Positions 1 through 7,380 are shown, counted from the first letter of the stretch. The stretch: DNA of 8,680 nucleotides from Polaribacter sp. (GCA_003537695.1 DPRC01000165.1:1-8680), one strand, 5' to 3'. Notes: generated by a model not told the origin, from the sequence alone. Program-made: numbers and translations.

Positions 1-228
1 AAGTTTGCAGAATATGCACCACCAGGAGTGGGAGCAGAGGCGCAACCAGAAGTTAAAGTCGCGAATACAAAAATAAATGAGTGGGAAGAACTAACATTTG
101 ACCTATCAGGAAGTATCGGGAAAGGTGCAACCATGATTATTGATCAAATTATTATTTTCCCAGACTTTACCTCTAGAACGGTAGACAATGTTATCTATTT
201 TGATAACATCACTTTTGGAAATAATTAA
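1..228 (+). CDS. C-terminal end of a carbohydrate-binding-like protein (5'-truncated)
   Basis: The open frame enters from the left edge in frame 1 and stops with TAA at 226-228, leaving 75 residues. The visible part alternates beta-strand-like segments: a W-E-E-L-T-F-D-L-S-G segment, an I-I-I-F-P-D-F segment, and a finish rich in Y-F-D-N-I-T-F. A 'W..LTFDLSG ... IFPDF ... YFDNITF' end is typical of the last strands of jelly-roll carbohydrate-binding modules in Bacteroidota surface glycan-binding lipoproteins and multimodular glucanases. No catalytic motif is visible. It lies 11 bases upstream of the GH16 gene, so the two are almost certainly co-transcribed. In flavobacterial laminarin loci a SusE-like or PKD-domain glycan-binding lipoprotein often sits in this slot between SusD and GH16; that identity is inferred, because the N-terminal part is outside the window. 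A GTG at 28 gives a shorter in-frame start, but the frame is open to the edge, so an internal start is unlikely. Confidence 0.75.
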   Translation, partial: KFAEYAPPGVGAEAQPEVKVANTKINEWEELTFDLSGSIGKGATMIIDQIIIFPDFTSRTVDNVIYFDNITFGNN

Positions 229-239
229 AACAGATACAG

Positions 240-1088
240 ATGGTAAAATACATGCTTCTTAATTGCCTTTTTTTATGCTTATTAGCTTCGTGTGGAGATG
301 CGCAAGAAATTGTGGTTGAACCACCAGTTTTGGAACAAAATAGCTGTCCAGGAACTATTACGGGCGCAACACCTGTTGGAGAGAATGAAGTTCTTATTTG
401 GTCAGACGAATTTGAGACATCGGGAAATCCTTGCAACGATAATTGGTTATATGATATCGGAAATGGAAGTGGAGGCTGGGGAAATAATGAATCTCAGTAC
501 TACACAAGAGAGAATGCTATTGTTCAAGATAATGTCCTGAAAATTAAAGCAAAAAAAGAAACATACAGAGGATATTCATATACCTCTTCAAGAATGAAAA
601 CACAAAACAAGTTCTCTTTTACATATGGTAGAGTTGAAGTACGTGCAAAACTTCCAAGTGGTGGAGGAACATGGCCTGGAATATGGATGTTAGGTGACGA
701 TATAACAACAGTTGGTTGGCCTGGTTGTGGAGAGATTGACATTATGGAACATCGAGGGAACAATCAAGGTGTTACTTCTAGTGCGATTCATATGGCGGCA
801 GGGTATGGAAACACGCCGTTTGTTCATGAACGCGATAGAGTAAGTGATGTGTCAACAAATTTTCACACATACGGCATAGATTGGACTAAAGATAAAATTG
901 ATTTTACAGTAGATGGATTCGTCCACTACACTTATAGCCCAGCAAACAAAACCAATAGTAATTGGCCTTTTAACAAACCACAATTTATTATTTTAAATGT
1001 GGCTATGGGCGGCTCTTTAGGTGGTGCAATTGATCCTGCTTTTGCAGAGAGCAGCATGGAGATAGATTACGTAAGAGTCTATCAATAA
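240..1088 (+). CDS. GH16 endo-beta-1,3-glucanase (laminarinase-type) lipoprotein
   Basis: A 282-residue single-domain glycoside hydrolase predicted to cut beta-1,3-glucan internally with retention of configuration. Residues 1-17 are a hydrophobic signal peptide ending in lipobox L15-A16-S17-C18, so the mature protein should be lipid-anchored. A linker of about 27 residues precedes the GH16 beta-sandwich (about 48-282), which ends at the stop with no extra binding module. The catalytic signature G-E-I-D-I-M-E-H is at 164-171: E165 is the expected nucleophile, D167 the helper and E170 the acid/base. The extra Met (E-I-D-I-M-E rather than E-I-D-I-E) is the laminarinase-type bulged strand. W80-G-W/Q-Y-Y region and T144-W-P-G-I-W-M also match bacterial laminarinases. 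C36 and C65 could form a disulfide. Start ATG 240 is chosen for its signal peptide; ATG 252 (M5) is also possible. There is no Shine-Dalgarno, as usual in this phylum. Family assignment is firm; exact specificity (laminarin versus mixed-linkage glucan) is inferred from type and neighbours. Confidence 0.93.
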   Translation: MVKYMLLNCLFLCLLASCGDAQEIVVEPPVLEQNSCPGTITGATPVGENEVLIWSDEFETSGNPCNDNWLYDIGNGSGGWGNNESQYYTRENAIVQDNVLKIKAKKETYRGYSYTSSRMKTQNKFSFTYGRVEVRAKLPSGGGTWPGIWMLGDDITTVGWPGCGEIDIMEHRGNNQGVTSSAIHMAAGYGNTPFVHERDRVSDVSTNFHTYGIDWTKDKIDFTVDGFVHYTYSPANKTNSNWPFNKPQFIILNVAMGGSLGGAIDPAFAESSMEIDYVRVYQ

Positions 1089-1095
1089 AAAGCTA

Positions 1096-1113
1096 TTTAT
1101 AATTTATTATAAA
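1096..1113. repeat. A/T-only inverted repeat just after the GH16 stop
   Basis: TTTATAA (1096-1102) and TTATAAA (1107-1113) are perfect 7-base complements around a 4-base loop, starting 8 bases after the GH16 stop. All pairs are A/T and the surrounding DNA is A/T-rich, so chance is a real possibility and the stem would be weak. Confidence 0.3.
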
Positions 1114-1116
1114 ATT

Positions 1117-1141
1117 ACATAAGTATTCATGCTTATGTTTT
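1117..1141 (+). terminator. Possible weak intrinsic terminator or processing hairpin after GH16
   Basis: ACATAAG (1117-1123) pairs perfectly with CTTATGT (1132-1138) around an 8-base loop, and 1138-1141 is TTTT followed by GGG. The stem is only 7 bp with 2 G/C pairs and the T run is short. It would be a leaky terminator at best, which could lower expression of downstream genes relative to GH16. It overlaps the signal-peptide-like remnant, so the repeat may be accidental. Confidence 0.25.
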
Positions 1142-1182
1142 GGGCAAGCAATGCATTATTCGCGCAGAAAGATAGTCCATGA
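1129..1182 (+). pseudogene. Signal-peptide-like reading frame, possible gene remnant
   Basis: ATG at 1129 opens 17 codons reading M-L-M-F-W-A-S-N-A-L-F-A-Q-K-D-S-P before TGA at 1180-1182. The 'A-L-F-A-Q-K' part closely resembles the end of a flavobacterial type I signal peptide (cleavage before Q), but the hydrophobic core is too short and there is no positively charged start. After the TGA the same frame reads only six codons before another stop at 1201-1203. This could be the leftover 5' end of a deleted secreted enzyme gene, or a chance reading. There is no direct evidence of translation. Confidence 0.2.
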
Positions 1183-1233
1183 AGTGCAATAGGAACACGT
1201 TGATTTAATATTCAAAGTTCTAAAAAATAGTTT

Positions 1234-2550
1234 ATGAAACAGAAAGTCTTAGTATTTGTGCTTCTCTTTTTTATGTTGAATTTATATTCGCAAAAAAATA
1301 TAGTGTCTGTGAACCATTCCAAAGACGGAATAAAGTTGGTTGTAAATGGTTCAGATTTTATGATAAACGGTGTGAATTGGGACTATTTTCCAATAGGAAC
1401 TAATTATTCTTACAATTTATGGGAACAATCTGCGGTATTTATTAAATCTGCTCTAGATAGGGAAATGGCCTTATTAGAAAAAATGGGTGTAAATACAATT
1501 CGAGTGTATACAGGTATTCAGCCCAAATGGATAACTTATATCTATGAAAATTATGGGATTTATACAATGTTGAATCACTCGTTTGGTCGCTATGGTATTT
1601 TTATAAACGGAATATGGAAAGCGTCAACGGATTACAATGATCTTGAGGTTCAAAGAGTTTTGATTTCTGAAGTTTCTGAACTGGTGTCTTCTTATAAAAA
1701 TACACGTGGACTTTTATTATTTCTTTTAGGGAATGAAAATAATTACGGTCTTTTTTGGGCGGGAGCAGAGACAGAAAATTTTCCAAATGATGAGGAGGAA
1801 AAAAATAAAATTGGAGAAAGAAGGGGCAGGGCTATGTATCAATTAATGAATGCTGCGGCAATTGCCATGAAAAAAATAGACAACAAACATCCTGTTGCGA
1901 TATGCAATGGAGACCTCTTATACATAGATATCATAGCAGAAGAGTGCAAAGATGTAGATATATATGGTACAAATATGTATCGAGGCAGCTCTTTTGGTGA
2001 TGCATTTGAATTGGTTAAAAAAAAGTTACAGATGCCTATCATGTTTACTGAGTTTGGTGCAGATGCCTACAATGCAATAAAGCACAAAGAGGACCAAGCA
2101 ATGCAAGCCTTTTATATGGTGGAAAACTGGAGAGAGATATACGAAAATGCTGCTGGTCTAGGAAAAGCAGAAAACGCTATAGGGGGGTTTACTTTTCAAT
2201 TTAGTGACGGCTGGTGGAAGTATGGTCAAACAATACATTTAGAGGAGCAGAACACAAATGCTTCTTGGGCTTCTGGTGGTTATGATATGGATTATGAGAA
2301 GGGAAGTAATAATATGAATGAAGAGTGGTTTGGCATCTGTGCAAAAGGGCCAAGAAATGACGAAGGTTTATATAAGTTATATCCGAGAGCAGCTTATTTT
2401 GCTTTGCAGGAGGTACATCAGTTAGACCCATTTTTAAAAGAAATGAATTTGATCGTTATTTCGGAACATTTCAAAAAGATAAGATTAAAAAAGTATGTTT
2501 TAAAAGCTAAGGAACAAAGGGCGATCTCTTTAAAAGACGACTGGCGCTAA
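1234..2550 (+). CDS. Secreted clan GH-A TIM-barrel glycosidase or transglycosylase of uncertain family (GH2/GH72-like)
   Basis: A 438-residue protein with a signal peptide (about 1-19: M-K-Q-K, hydrophobic core, then L-Y-S before Q20). It has no lipobox Cys, so it is probably soluble in the periplasm. The body looks like a retaining (beta/alpha)8 barrel: an opening strand pair 'L-V-V-N-G ... M-I-N-G-V-N-W' (35-49), 'M-G-V-N-T-I-R-V-Y' (84-92), 'L-L-G-N-E-N-N' (164-170) with E168 as likely acid/base, 'D-I-Y-G-T-N-M-Y-R-G' (242-251), and 'P-I-M-F-T-E-F-G-A-D' (268-277) with E273 as likely nucleophile. That motif order is shared by GH2 barrels and by GH72 beta-1,3-glucanosyltransferases, but the GH2 beta-sandwich domains are absent. 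The aromatic loop with W327-W328, W345 and W365 could line a glucan cleft. The protein ends in a basic tail (413-438). Its place between GH16 and a phosphorylase suggests action on beta-1,3-gluco-oligosaccharides. Hydrolysis versus transfer cannot be told from sequence; GH158 or GH5-type relatives are alternatives. Confidence 0.75.
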   Translation: MKQKVLVFVLLFFMLNLYSQKNIVSVNHSKDGIKLVVNGSDFMINGVNWDYFPIGTNYSYNLWEQSAVFIKSALDREMALLEKMGVNTIRVYTGIQPKWITYIYENYGIYTMLNHSFGRYGIFINGIWKASTDYNDLEVQRVLISEVSELVSSYKNTRGLLLFLLGNENNYGLFWAGAETENFPNDEEEKNKIGERRGRAMYQLMNAAAIAMKKIDNKHPVAICNGDLLYIDIIAEECKDVDIYGTNMYRGSSFGDAFELVKKKLQMPIMFTEFGADAYNAIKHKEDQAMQAFYMVENWREIYENAAGLGKAENAIGGFTFQFSDGWWKYGQTIHLEEQNTNASWASGGYDMDYEKGSNNMNEEWFGICAKGPRNDEGLYKLYPRAAYFALQEVHQLDPFLKEMNLIVISEHFKKIRLKKYVLKAKEQRAISLKDDWR

Positions 2551-2582
2551 ATATATGTAAGCAAAATATAATTTTAATAAGA

Positions 2583-2606
2583 ACCTCTTTAAATAAATGT
2601 AGAGGT
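2583..2606 (+). promoter_or_regulatory. Hairpin in the leader of the phosphorylase gene
   Basis: ACCTCT (2583-2588) and AGAGGT (2601-2606) are perfect complements around a 12-base loop, 18 bases before the ATG at 2625. Three of the six pairs are G/C, which stands out in a 74-base spacer that is otherwise nearly all A/T. No T run follows, so it is not a classical terminator. It could be an mRNA processing or stabilising stem, or an operator half-site pair. Function is inferred from position only. Confidence 0.3.
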
Positions 2607-2624
2607 CACAGAAGCAAAATTTTA

Positions 2625-5600
2625 ATGACAAAAAAGACTATTTTTTTAGGAAAAAATAAAGCAAATTTTCAATCCCAAGCGGTAAAAGGTGAAATGATTC
2701 ACTTTGAAAATGAAACGTATTATAAGATTGCCAATAGTAATGAAATGAGGCCTTTCTTTATGAGTTTAGTTTCAGACTCTAACCATTGGATGTTTATCTC
2801 TAGCAATGGCGGGCTAACTGCCGGTAGAAAGAATAGTGAGTATTCGCTATTTCCTTATTATACAGATGATAAAATTACAGAAGCTGCAGATGTTACGGGT
2901 AGCAAAACTATTTTTCAAATTGTAAAAAACGGAAATGTGTATTTGTGGGAGCCTTTTTCACAGCGTCAAGTTGGGCTGTATGCAACAAAACAAAATTTAT
3001 ATAAAAATAGTTTTGGAAATAAAGTTGTTTTTGAGGAGGTAAACGAAGACTTAGGGATTACGTATCGATATCAGTGGAGTTCTACTGATACTTTTGGATT
3101 TGTAAAAAAATCTACTTTAGTAAATAATTCTTCAGAAAAAGTAGCCATCACATTTTTAGACGGATTACAGAATATCATTCCCTCAGATGTTGAAACAGAT
3201 TTGCAAAACTCTAGAAGTAATCTAGTGGATGCATATAAGAAAAGTGAATTGCAACTTCCGTCTGGTTTGGGAGTATTTGCTTTAAGCGCAATAATTGTAG
3301 ACAAGGCAGAACCGAGTGAGGCTTTAAAAGCAAATATTGTATGGTCTTTAGGTATTGAAAATCCTACCTACTTGTTATCTTCAATGCAGTTAGATAATTT
3401 CAGGAGCGGAAAAGAGATCCATCAAGAAGTGGATGTAAAGGCAGAAAAAGGAGCTTATTTTGTGAGTGCTGATATCTGCTTAGAAGCAAATGAAACTAAG
3501 GAATGGCATTTTATTGCCAATGTAAATCAGACCATAGGAGATATTCAAAGGATTTCGAAAGCAATCTGCAATGATAAAAATTTAGGAAATAGTATTCAGG
3601 AAGATATAGAATTAGGAACTAAAAAATTAATAGCTTTAACTGGAGCTGCAGATGGTTTGCAGGTAACTGAAGATCCTTTAATTAGTACAAGACATTTTGC
3701 AAATACACTTTTCAACTTAATGCGGGGTGGTACTTTTGATGATGATTATAATATTGAAAAGCAAGATTTTATAAAATACATTGCAAAGGCAAATAAGAAG
3801 GTAATCAAGAAAAAAGAAGCTTTGTTAAATGATTTACCAGAATTATTTAAATTAAACACGATTCTTGAAATCGCAGAGAATGACGAGGATCAGAACTTTA
3901 AAAGACTTTGCTTCGAGTATTTACCGCTAAAATTTAGTAGAAGACACGGAGATCCAAGTAGGCCTTGGAACAAGTTTTCGATCAATACGAAAAATGAGAT
4001 AGACGGTTCTAAAATTTTAGATTATGAAGGAAACTGGCGCGATATTTTCCAAAACTGGGAAACCTTGGCACACTCGTATCCTGCCTTTATAGAGAGCATG
4101 ATTCATAAGTTTTTAAATGCTACAACTTTTGACGGTTACAATCCGTATCGCGTAACAAAAGATGGTTTTGATTGGGAAATTATAGAAGAAAATGATCCTT
4201 GGTCTTATATCGGGTATTGGGGAGATCATCAAATAATTTATTTATTAAAATTCTTAGAATTTATAGAAAATCATTATCCAAATCAATTGGAGAAAAGATT
4301 TTCTGAAGACATTTTTGTATATGCAAATGTACCTTACAAGATAAAAGACTACCAGAGTATCCTAGCAAACCCGAAAGATACTATCGAATTTGATCATGAG
4401 TTAGATGCTAAAATTCATCAAAAGAAAGAAGAATTAGGGGCAGATGGCGCTTTATTAAGAGATGAAAATTTCTTTATATATAAAGTAAACTTAATAGAAA
4501 AATTATTAGCGACTGTTTTAGCGAAGGTTTCTAACTTTATTCCTGAAGGTGGAATTTGGATGAATACGCAGCGTCCCGAATGGAATGATGCAAACAATGC
4601 GTTAGTAGGGAATGGTGTTTCTATGGTAACCTTAAACTACTTGAATCGTTTTATAAATTTCTTCGACAAATTAGTTTCAAAATCAGCAACAGAAGAGGTT
4701 GAAATTTCATCAGAATTAGCAGACTTTTTTAACGAAGTAGTACGAACGTTCACTCAAAATAAAAAGATACTTTCAGGTGCTGTATCGGATACACAACGAA
4801 AAACAGTTTTAGATGGTTTAGGGGAAGCAGGAAGCGCATACAGAGCTGCAATCTATGAAAATGGATTTTCTAGTGACCGAAGTACGATTACAAAAACAGC
4901 CTTATTAGCGTTCTTTTCAATTACAAAGGAGTATTTAGAGCATACGATCAAAGCAAACAAACGATCAGATAATTTATACCATGCGTATAACTTAATGACT
5001 GTAGAGAATGATTTAGAAGTATCTGTCTCTTATTTGCCCGAGATGTTAGAAGGGCAAGTAGCCGTTTTAAGTGCAGGTTATTTATCTTCTCAAGAAGCAT
5101 TGGCCGTTTTAGACGGTATGAAAGCAAGTGCTTTGTTTAGGGAAGACCAATACAGCTACATTTTATATCCAAATAAAGAGTTGGCACGTTTTGATGAGAA
5201 AAATGTTATTTCTAAAACGGCAGTGGCGCAGTCCAAATTATTAACAAAGCTTGCGCGTGATACCAATACTCAAATTATCAATCAAGATGTTGCAGGGAAG
5301 TACCACTTTAATGCCAATTTTAATAATGCAAACAGCTTAAATGAAGCTTTTGAAGAATTACCTGAAGTATATTTAGAATTGCTAGAAGAGGAATCAAAAT
5401 TAGTATTAAATATTTTTGAAGAGGTTTTCAATCACAAAGCATTTACAGGGAGATCTGGAACTTTCTTTGGGTATGAAGGTTTGGGTTCTATCTACTGGCA
5501 CATGGTTTCAAAATTATTATTAGCAGTGCAAGAAAATTGTTTAATAGCGGTTCAAAATAAGGAAAGTGAGGTTTTAATAGGAAAGCTTTTTGACCATTAT

Positions 5601-6083
5601 TATGAGATTCAAGCGGGTATTGGTGTGCATAAATCACCTGAATTATATGGCGCGTTTCCAACAGATCCGTATTCACATACACCAGGAGGAAAAGGAGCAC
5701 AGCAACCAGGAATGACAGGTCAAGTGAAAGAAGATGTGTTAAGCAGAATAGGAGAACTTGGTGTTTTTGTAAGAGCAGGTAAAATTGTTTTTAATCCAAG
5801 ATTGTTAAGAGCGGCTGAGTTTGTGAGTACTCCCAAAACTTTTAAATATACAGCAATTAGTAAAGAAGATAAAATAATTGAGTTGGCAGAAGGTTCTCTT
5901 GGTTTTACGTATTGCCAAGTGCCGGTTGTATATAAGAATACTCCTTTACAAGGGGTTAAGGTGTTCTATACTGATGGAAGTATAACAGAAATTAAAGCGC
6001 TTGTTCTTGACGAGAAGGTCTCAAAATTAATTTTTGAAAGAACAGGGAGAGTAGCCAAAATTGAAGTTGCTGTAAAGAAGTAA
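2625..6083 (+). CDS. Cytoplasmic beta-1,3-glucan/oligoglucan phosphorylase, GH149-like (GH94 superfamily)
   Basis: At 1152 residues this is far longer than GH94 disaccharide phosphorylases (about 800) and near the size of GH149 beta-1,3-glucan phosphorylases. There is no signal peptide (M-T-K-K-T-I-F-L-G), so it should act in the cytoplasm, releasing glucose 1-phosphate from imported beta-1,3-gluco-oligosaccharides. An N-terminal beta-sandwich-like region (about 1-320) precedes a helical (alpha/alpha)6-barrel-like part. Conserved-looking blocks are R-H-G-D-P-S-R-P-W-N (440-449), Y-E-G-N-W-R-D (467-473), D-P-W-S-Y-I-G-Y-W-G-D-H-Q (524-536) and P-E-W-N-D-A-N-N (651-658). In GH94 the Asp of 'W-N-D' is the general acid, so D655 is the candidate here. 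R943-S-G-T-F-F-G-Y-E-G and H1018 through M-T-G (T1031-G1032) resemble the phosphate-binding region of GH94. The C-terminal part (about 1060-1152) is beta-rich. Flanking GH16, GH17 and GH30 genes support beta-1,3-glucan as substrate. GH161 or a long GH94 are alternatives. Start ATG 2625 is the first in frame, 74 bases after the previous stop. Confidence 0.8.
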   Translation: MTKKTIFLGKNKANFQSQAVKGEMIHFENETYYKIANSNEMRPFFMSLVSDSNHWMFISSNGGLTAGRKNSEYSLFPYYTDDKITEAADVTGSKTIFQIVKNGNVYLWEPFSQRQVGLYATKQNLYKNSFGNKVVFEEVNEDLGITYRYQWSSTDTFGFVKKSTLVNNSSEKVAITFLDGLQNIIPSDVETDLQNSRSNLVDAYKKSELQLPSGLGVFALSAIIVDKAEPSEALKANIVWSLGIENPTYLLSSMQLDNFRSGKEIHQEVDVKAEKGAYFVSADICLEANETKEWHFIANVNQTIGDIQRISKAICNDKNLGNSIQEDIELGTKKLIALTGAADGLQVTEDPLISTRHFANTLFNLMRGGTFDDDYNIEKQDFIKYIAKANKKVIKKKEALLNDLPELFKLNTILEIAENDEDQNFKRLCFEYLPLKFSRRHGDPSRPWNKFSINTKNEIDGSKILDYEGNWRDIFQNWETLAHSYPAFIESMIHKFLNATTFDGYNPYRVTKDGFDWEIIEENDPWSYIGYWGDHQIIYLLKFLEFIENHYPNQLEKRFSEDIFVYANVPYKIKDYQSILANPKDTIEFDHELDAKIHQKKEELGADGALLRDENFFIYKVNLIEKLLATVLAKVSNFIPEGGIWMNTQRPEWNDANNALVGNGVSMVTLNYLNRFINFFDKLVSKSATEEVEISSELADFFNEVVRTFTQNKKILSGAVSDTQRKTVLDGLGEAGSAYRAAIYENGFSSDRSTITKTALLAFFSITKEYLEHTIKANKRSDNLYHAYNLMTVENDLEVSVSYLPEMLEGQVAVLSAGYLSSQEALAVLDGMKASALFREDQYSYILYPNKELARFDEKNVISKTAVAQSKLLTKLARDTNTQIINQDVAGKYHFNANFNNANSLNEAFEELPEVYLELLEEESKLVLNIFEEVFNHKAFTGRSGTFFGYEGLGSIYWHMVSKLLLAVQENCLIAVQNKESEVLIGKLFDHYYEIQAGIGVHKSPELYGAFPTDPYSHTPGGKGAQQPGMTGQVKEDVLSRIGELGVFVRAGKIVFNPRLLRAAEFVSTPKTFKYTAISKEDKIIELAEGSLGFTYCQVPVVYKNTPLQGVKVFYTDGSITEIKALVLDEKVSKLIFERTGRVAKIEVAVKK

Positions 6084-6111
6084 GTTGCTAATATAAATTA
6101 GAATTGAATAT

Positions 6112-7380
6112 ATGAAAATTGTCATTGCGTTTCTTGCATTCACCCTTGCGGTGGGTTGCAATTCTAAAAATAAGTTACAGTCACAAGCTACTCAAGAAGT
6201 AGCAATGACTGCGGCTACAATTTTAGGAAACTCAGAATATCTAGCAATTTCATATGGAGGTTATCGACACATAGAGCACGCAATAGAGCCCACTATAAAA
6301 GAACTGAAAGAAGATATGAAGTTGCTAGCAGCAATGGGCGTAAAAATTCTTCGGACCTATAAAGTGCATTTGCCACAAGCATCAAATGTGCTTGCGGCGA
6401 TTTCAGAGTTGAAAAACGAAGATGTGAATTTTGAAATGTATGTAATGTTAGGTGCTTGGATCGATTGCAAAAATGCGTGGACGGAACTAGCACCAGACCA
6501 TGAAAATGAAAGTGAAAGAAACGCAGTAGAAATTGCTACTACTGTAGCATTGGCAAAAAAATATCCTAGTATTGTTAAAGTGATTGCGGTGGGTAACGAA
6601 GCCATGGTAAAATGGGCCACAAGTTATTATGTGCAGCCTAAGATTATTTTAAAATGGGTACACCATTTACAAGGGTTAAAGAAATCTGGAGTACTTTCTA
6701 AAGATTTATGGATTACCAGTTCAGATGATTTTTCCTCTTGGGGTGGCGGCGGAACTGAATACCACACACCAGATTTAGAAAAATTAATAAAAGCAGTAGA
6801 TTATATCTCGATGCATACCTATGCATATCACAATTCTCATTACAATCCAACTTTTTGGGAAGTTCCTGAATCGGAAAAAGAACTTTCGGATATTGAAAAA
6901 GTGGAGCGTGCAATGGTACGTGCAAAAACCTTTGCCGTTGCGCAATATAAGAACGTGAAAAATTATATGACTTCTTTAGGCATCGACAAACCAATACATA
7001 TTGGCGAGTCTGGATGGGCAACAAAGTCAAATGGTTTTTATGGACAGAAGGGGTCGCACGCAACAGATGAGTATAAACAGGGTTTGTATTTCCAGCAGAT
7101 GAGAGAATGGACAAAAAAAGAAGGTATTTCCTGTTTTTATTTTGAAGCTTTTGACGAACAATGGAAGGATGCAGCAAATCCTTTAGGTTCAGAAAATCAC
7201 TTTGGTTTGATCAATTTAAAAGGAGAAGCAAAGTATCCACTTTGGGATTTAGTAGATGCGGGTGTTTTTAATGGGCTGACTAGAAATGGTAAAAACATTA
7301 CAAAAACATACAATGGAGATAAAGCACTTTTAATGCAAAGTGTTTTAGTTCCTAATATTAAATATAAACGAGCTAATTAA
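6112..7380 (+). CDS. GH17 beta-1,3-glucanase lipoprotein
   Basis: A 422-residue predicted retaining endo- or exo-beta-1,3-glucanase. The signal peptide (1-15) ends in lipobox A13-V14-G15-C16, so the mature enzyme should be a lipoprotein. The GH17 (beta/alpha)8 barrel spans about 45-390. Its hallmarks are 'A-I-S-Y-G-G-Y-R' (45-52, GH17 opening strand), 'I-L-R-T-Y' (79-83), 'V-I-A-V-G-N-E-A' (157-164) with E163 as acid/base, and 'P-I-H-I-G-E-S-G-W-A-T' (294-304) with E299 as nucleophile; 'F-Y-F-E-A-F-D-E-Q-W-K' (342-352) matches the late barrel strand. Characterised marine flavobacterial GH17 enzymes prefer undecorated beta-1,3-glucan, which fits a GH30 debranching partner next door. It starts 28 bases after the phosphorylase stop and its TAA shares one base with the GH30 ATG, so the three are clearly one transcription unit. 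The residues after the lipid Cys (N-S-K-N-K) are not acidic, which may mean a periplasm-facing anchor. Linkage specificity is inferred. Confidence 0.92.
   Translation: MKIVIAFLAFTLAVGCNSKNKLQSQATQEVAMTAATILGNSEYLAISYGGYRHIEHAIEPTIKELKEDMKLLAAMGVKILRTYKVHLPQASNVLAAISELKNEDVNFEMYVMLGAWIDCKNAWTELAPDHENESERNAVEIATTVALAKKYPSIVKVIAVGNEAMVKWATSYYVQPKIILKWVHHLQGLKKSGVLSKDLWITSSDDFSSWGGGGTEYHTPDLEKLIKAVDYISMHTYAYHNSHYNPTFWEVPESEKELSDIEKVERAMVRAKTFAVAQYKNVKNYMTSLGIDKPIHIGESGWATKSNGFYGQKGSHATDEYKQGLYFQQMREWTKKEGISCFYFEAFDEQWKDAANPLGSENHFGLINLKGEAKYPLWDLVDAGVFNGLTRNGKNITKTYNGDKALLMQSVLVPNIKYKRAN

Larger units (their letters stand above)
1089..1233. other. 145-bp intergenic gap between GH16 and GH-A genes
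   Basis: This is the longest non-coding stretch in the window. It holds an A/T-only inverted repeat, a 7-bp hairpin followed by four T residues, and a 17-codon signal-peptide-like reading frame (each listed separately). I could not find a convincing Bacteroidota promoter (TTTG or TTG about 20 bases before TAnnTTTG); TATGTTTTG at 1134-1142 is only a near match. The gap may mark an end or attenuation point for the upstream transcript, a processing site, or the scar of a lost gene. Confidence 0.6.

Noticed and set aside
28..228. Stand-alone 66-residue protein starting at GTG 28
   Set aside because: The frame is open to the left edge and the residues before 28 continue the same beta-rich style, so this is the tail of a longer gene.
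292..540. 82-codon plus-strand frame inside GH16
   Set aside because: It is out of frame with the GH16 protein, whose lipobox, strand motifs and stop are all intact; no separate product is supported.
1134..1142. TATGTTTTG as a Bacteroidota -7 promoter element
   Set aside because: The spacing inside the element is one base off the TAnnTTTG consensus and I see no TTTG/TTG partner at the right distance upstream.
6713..7177. 154-codon open frame on the minus strand inside the GH17 gene
   Set aside because: It lies wholly opposite a gene with clear GH17 catalytic motifs, shows no recognisable domain, and its composition is what a codon-biased A/T-rich gene produces on its complement.
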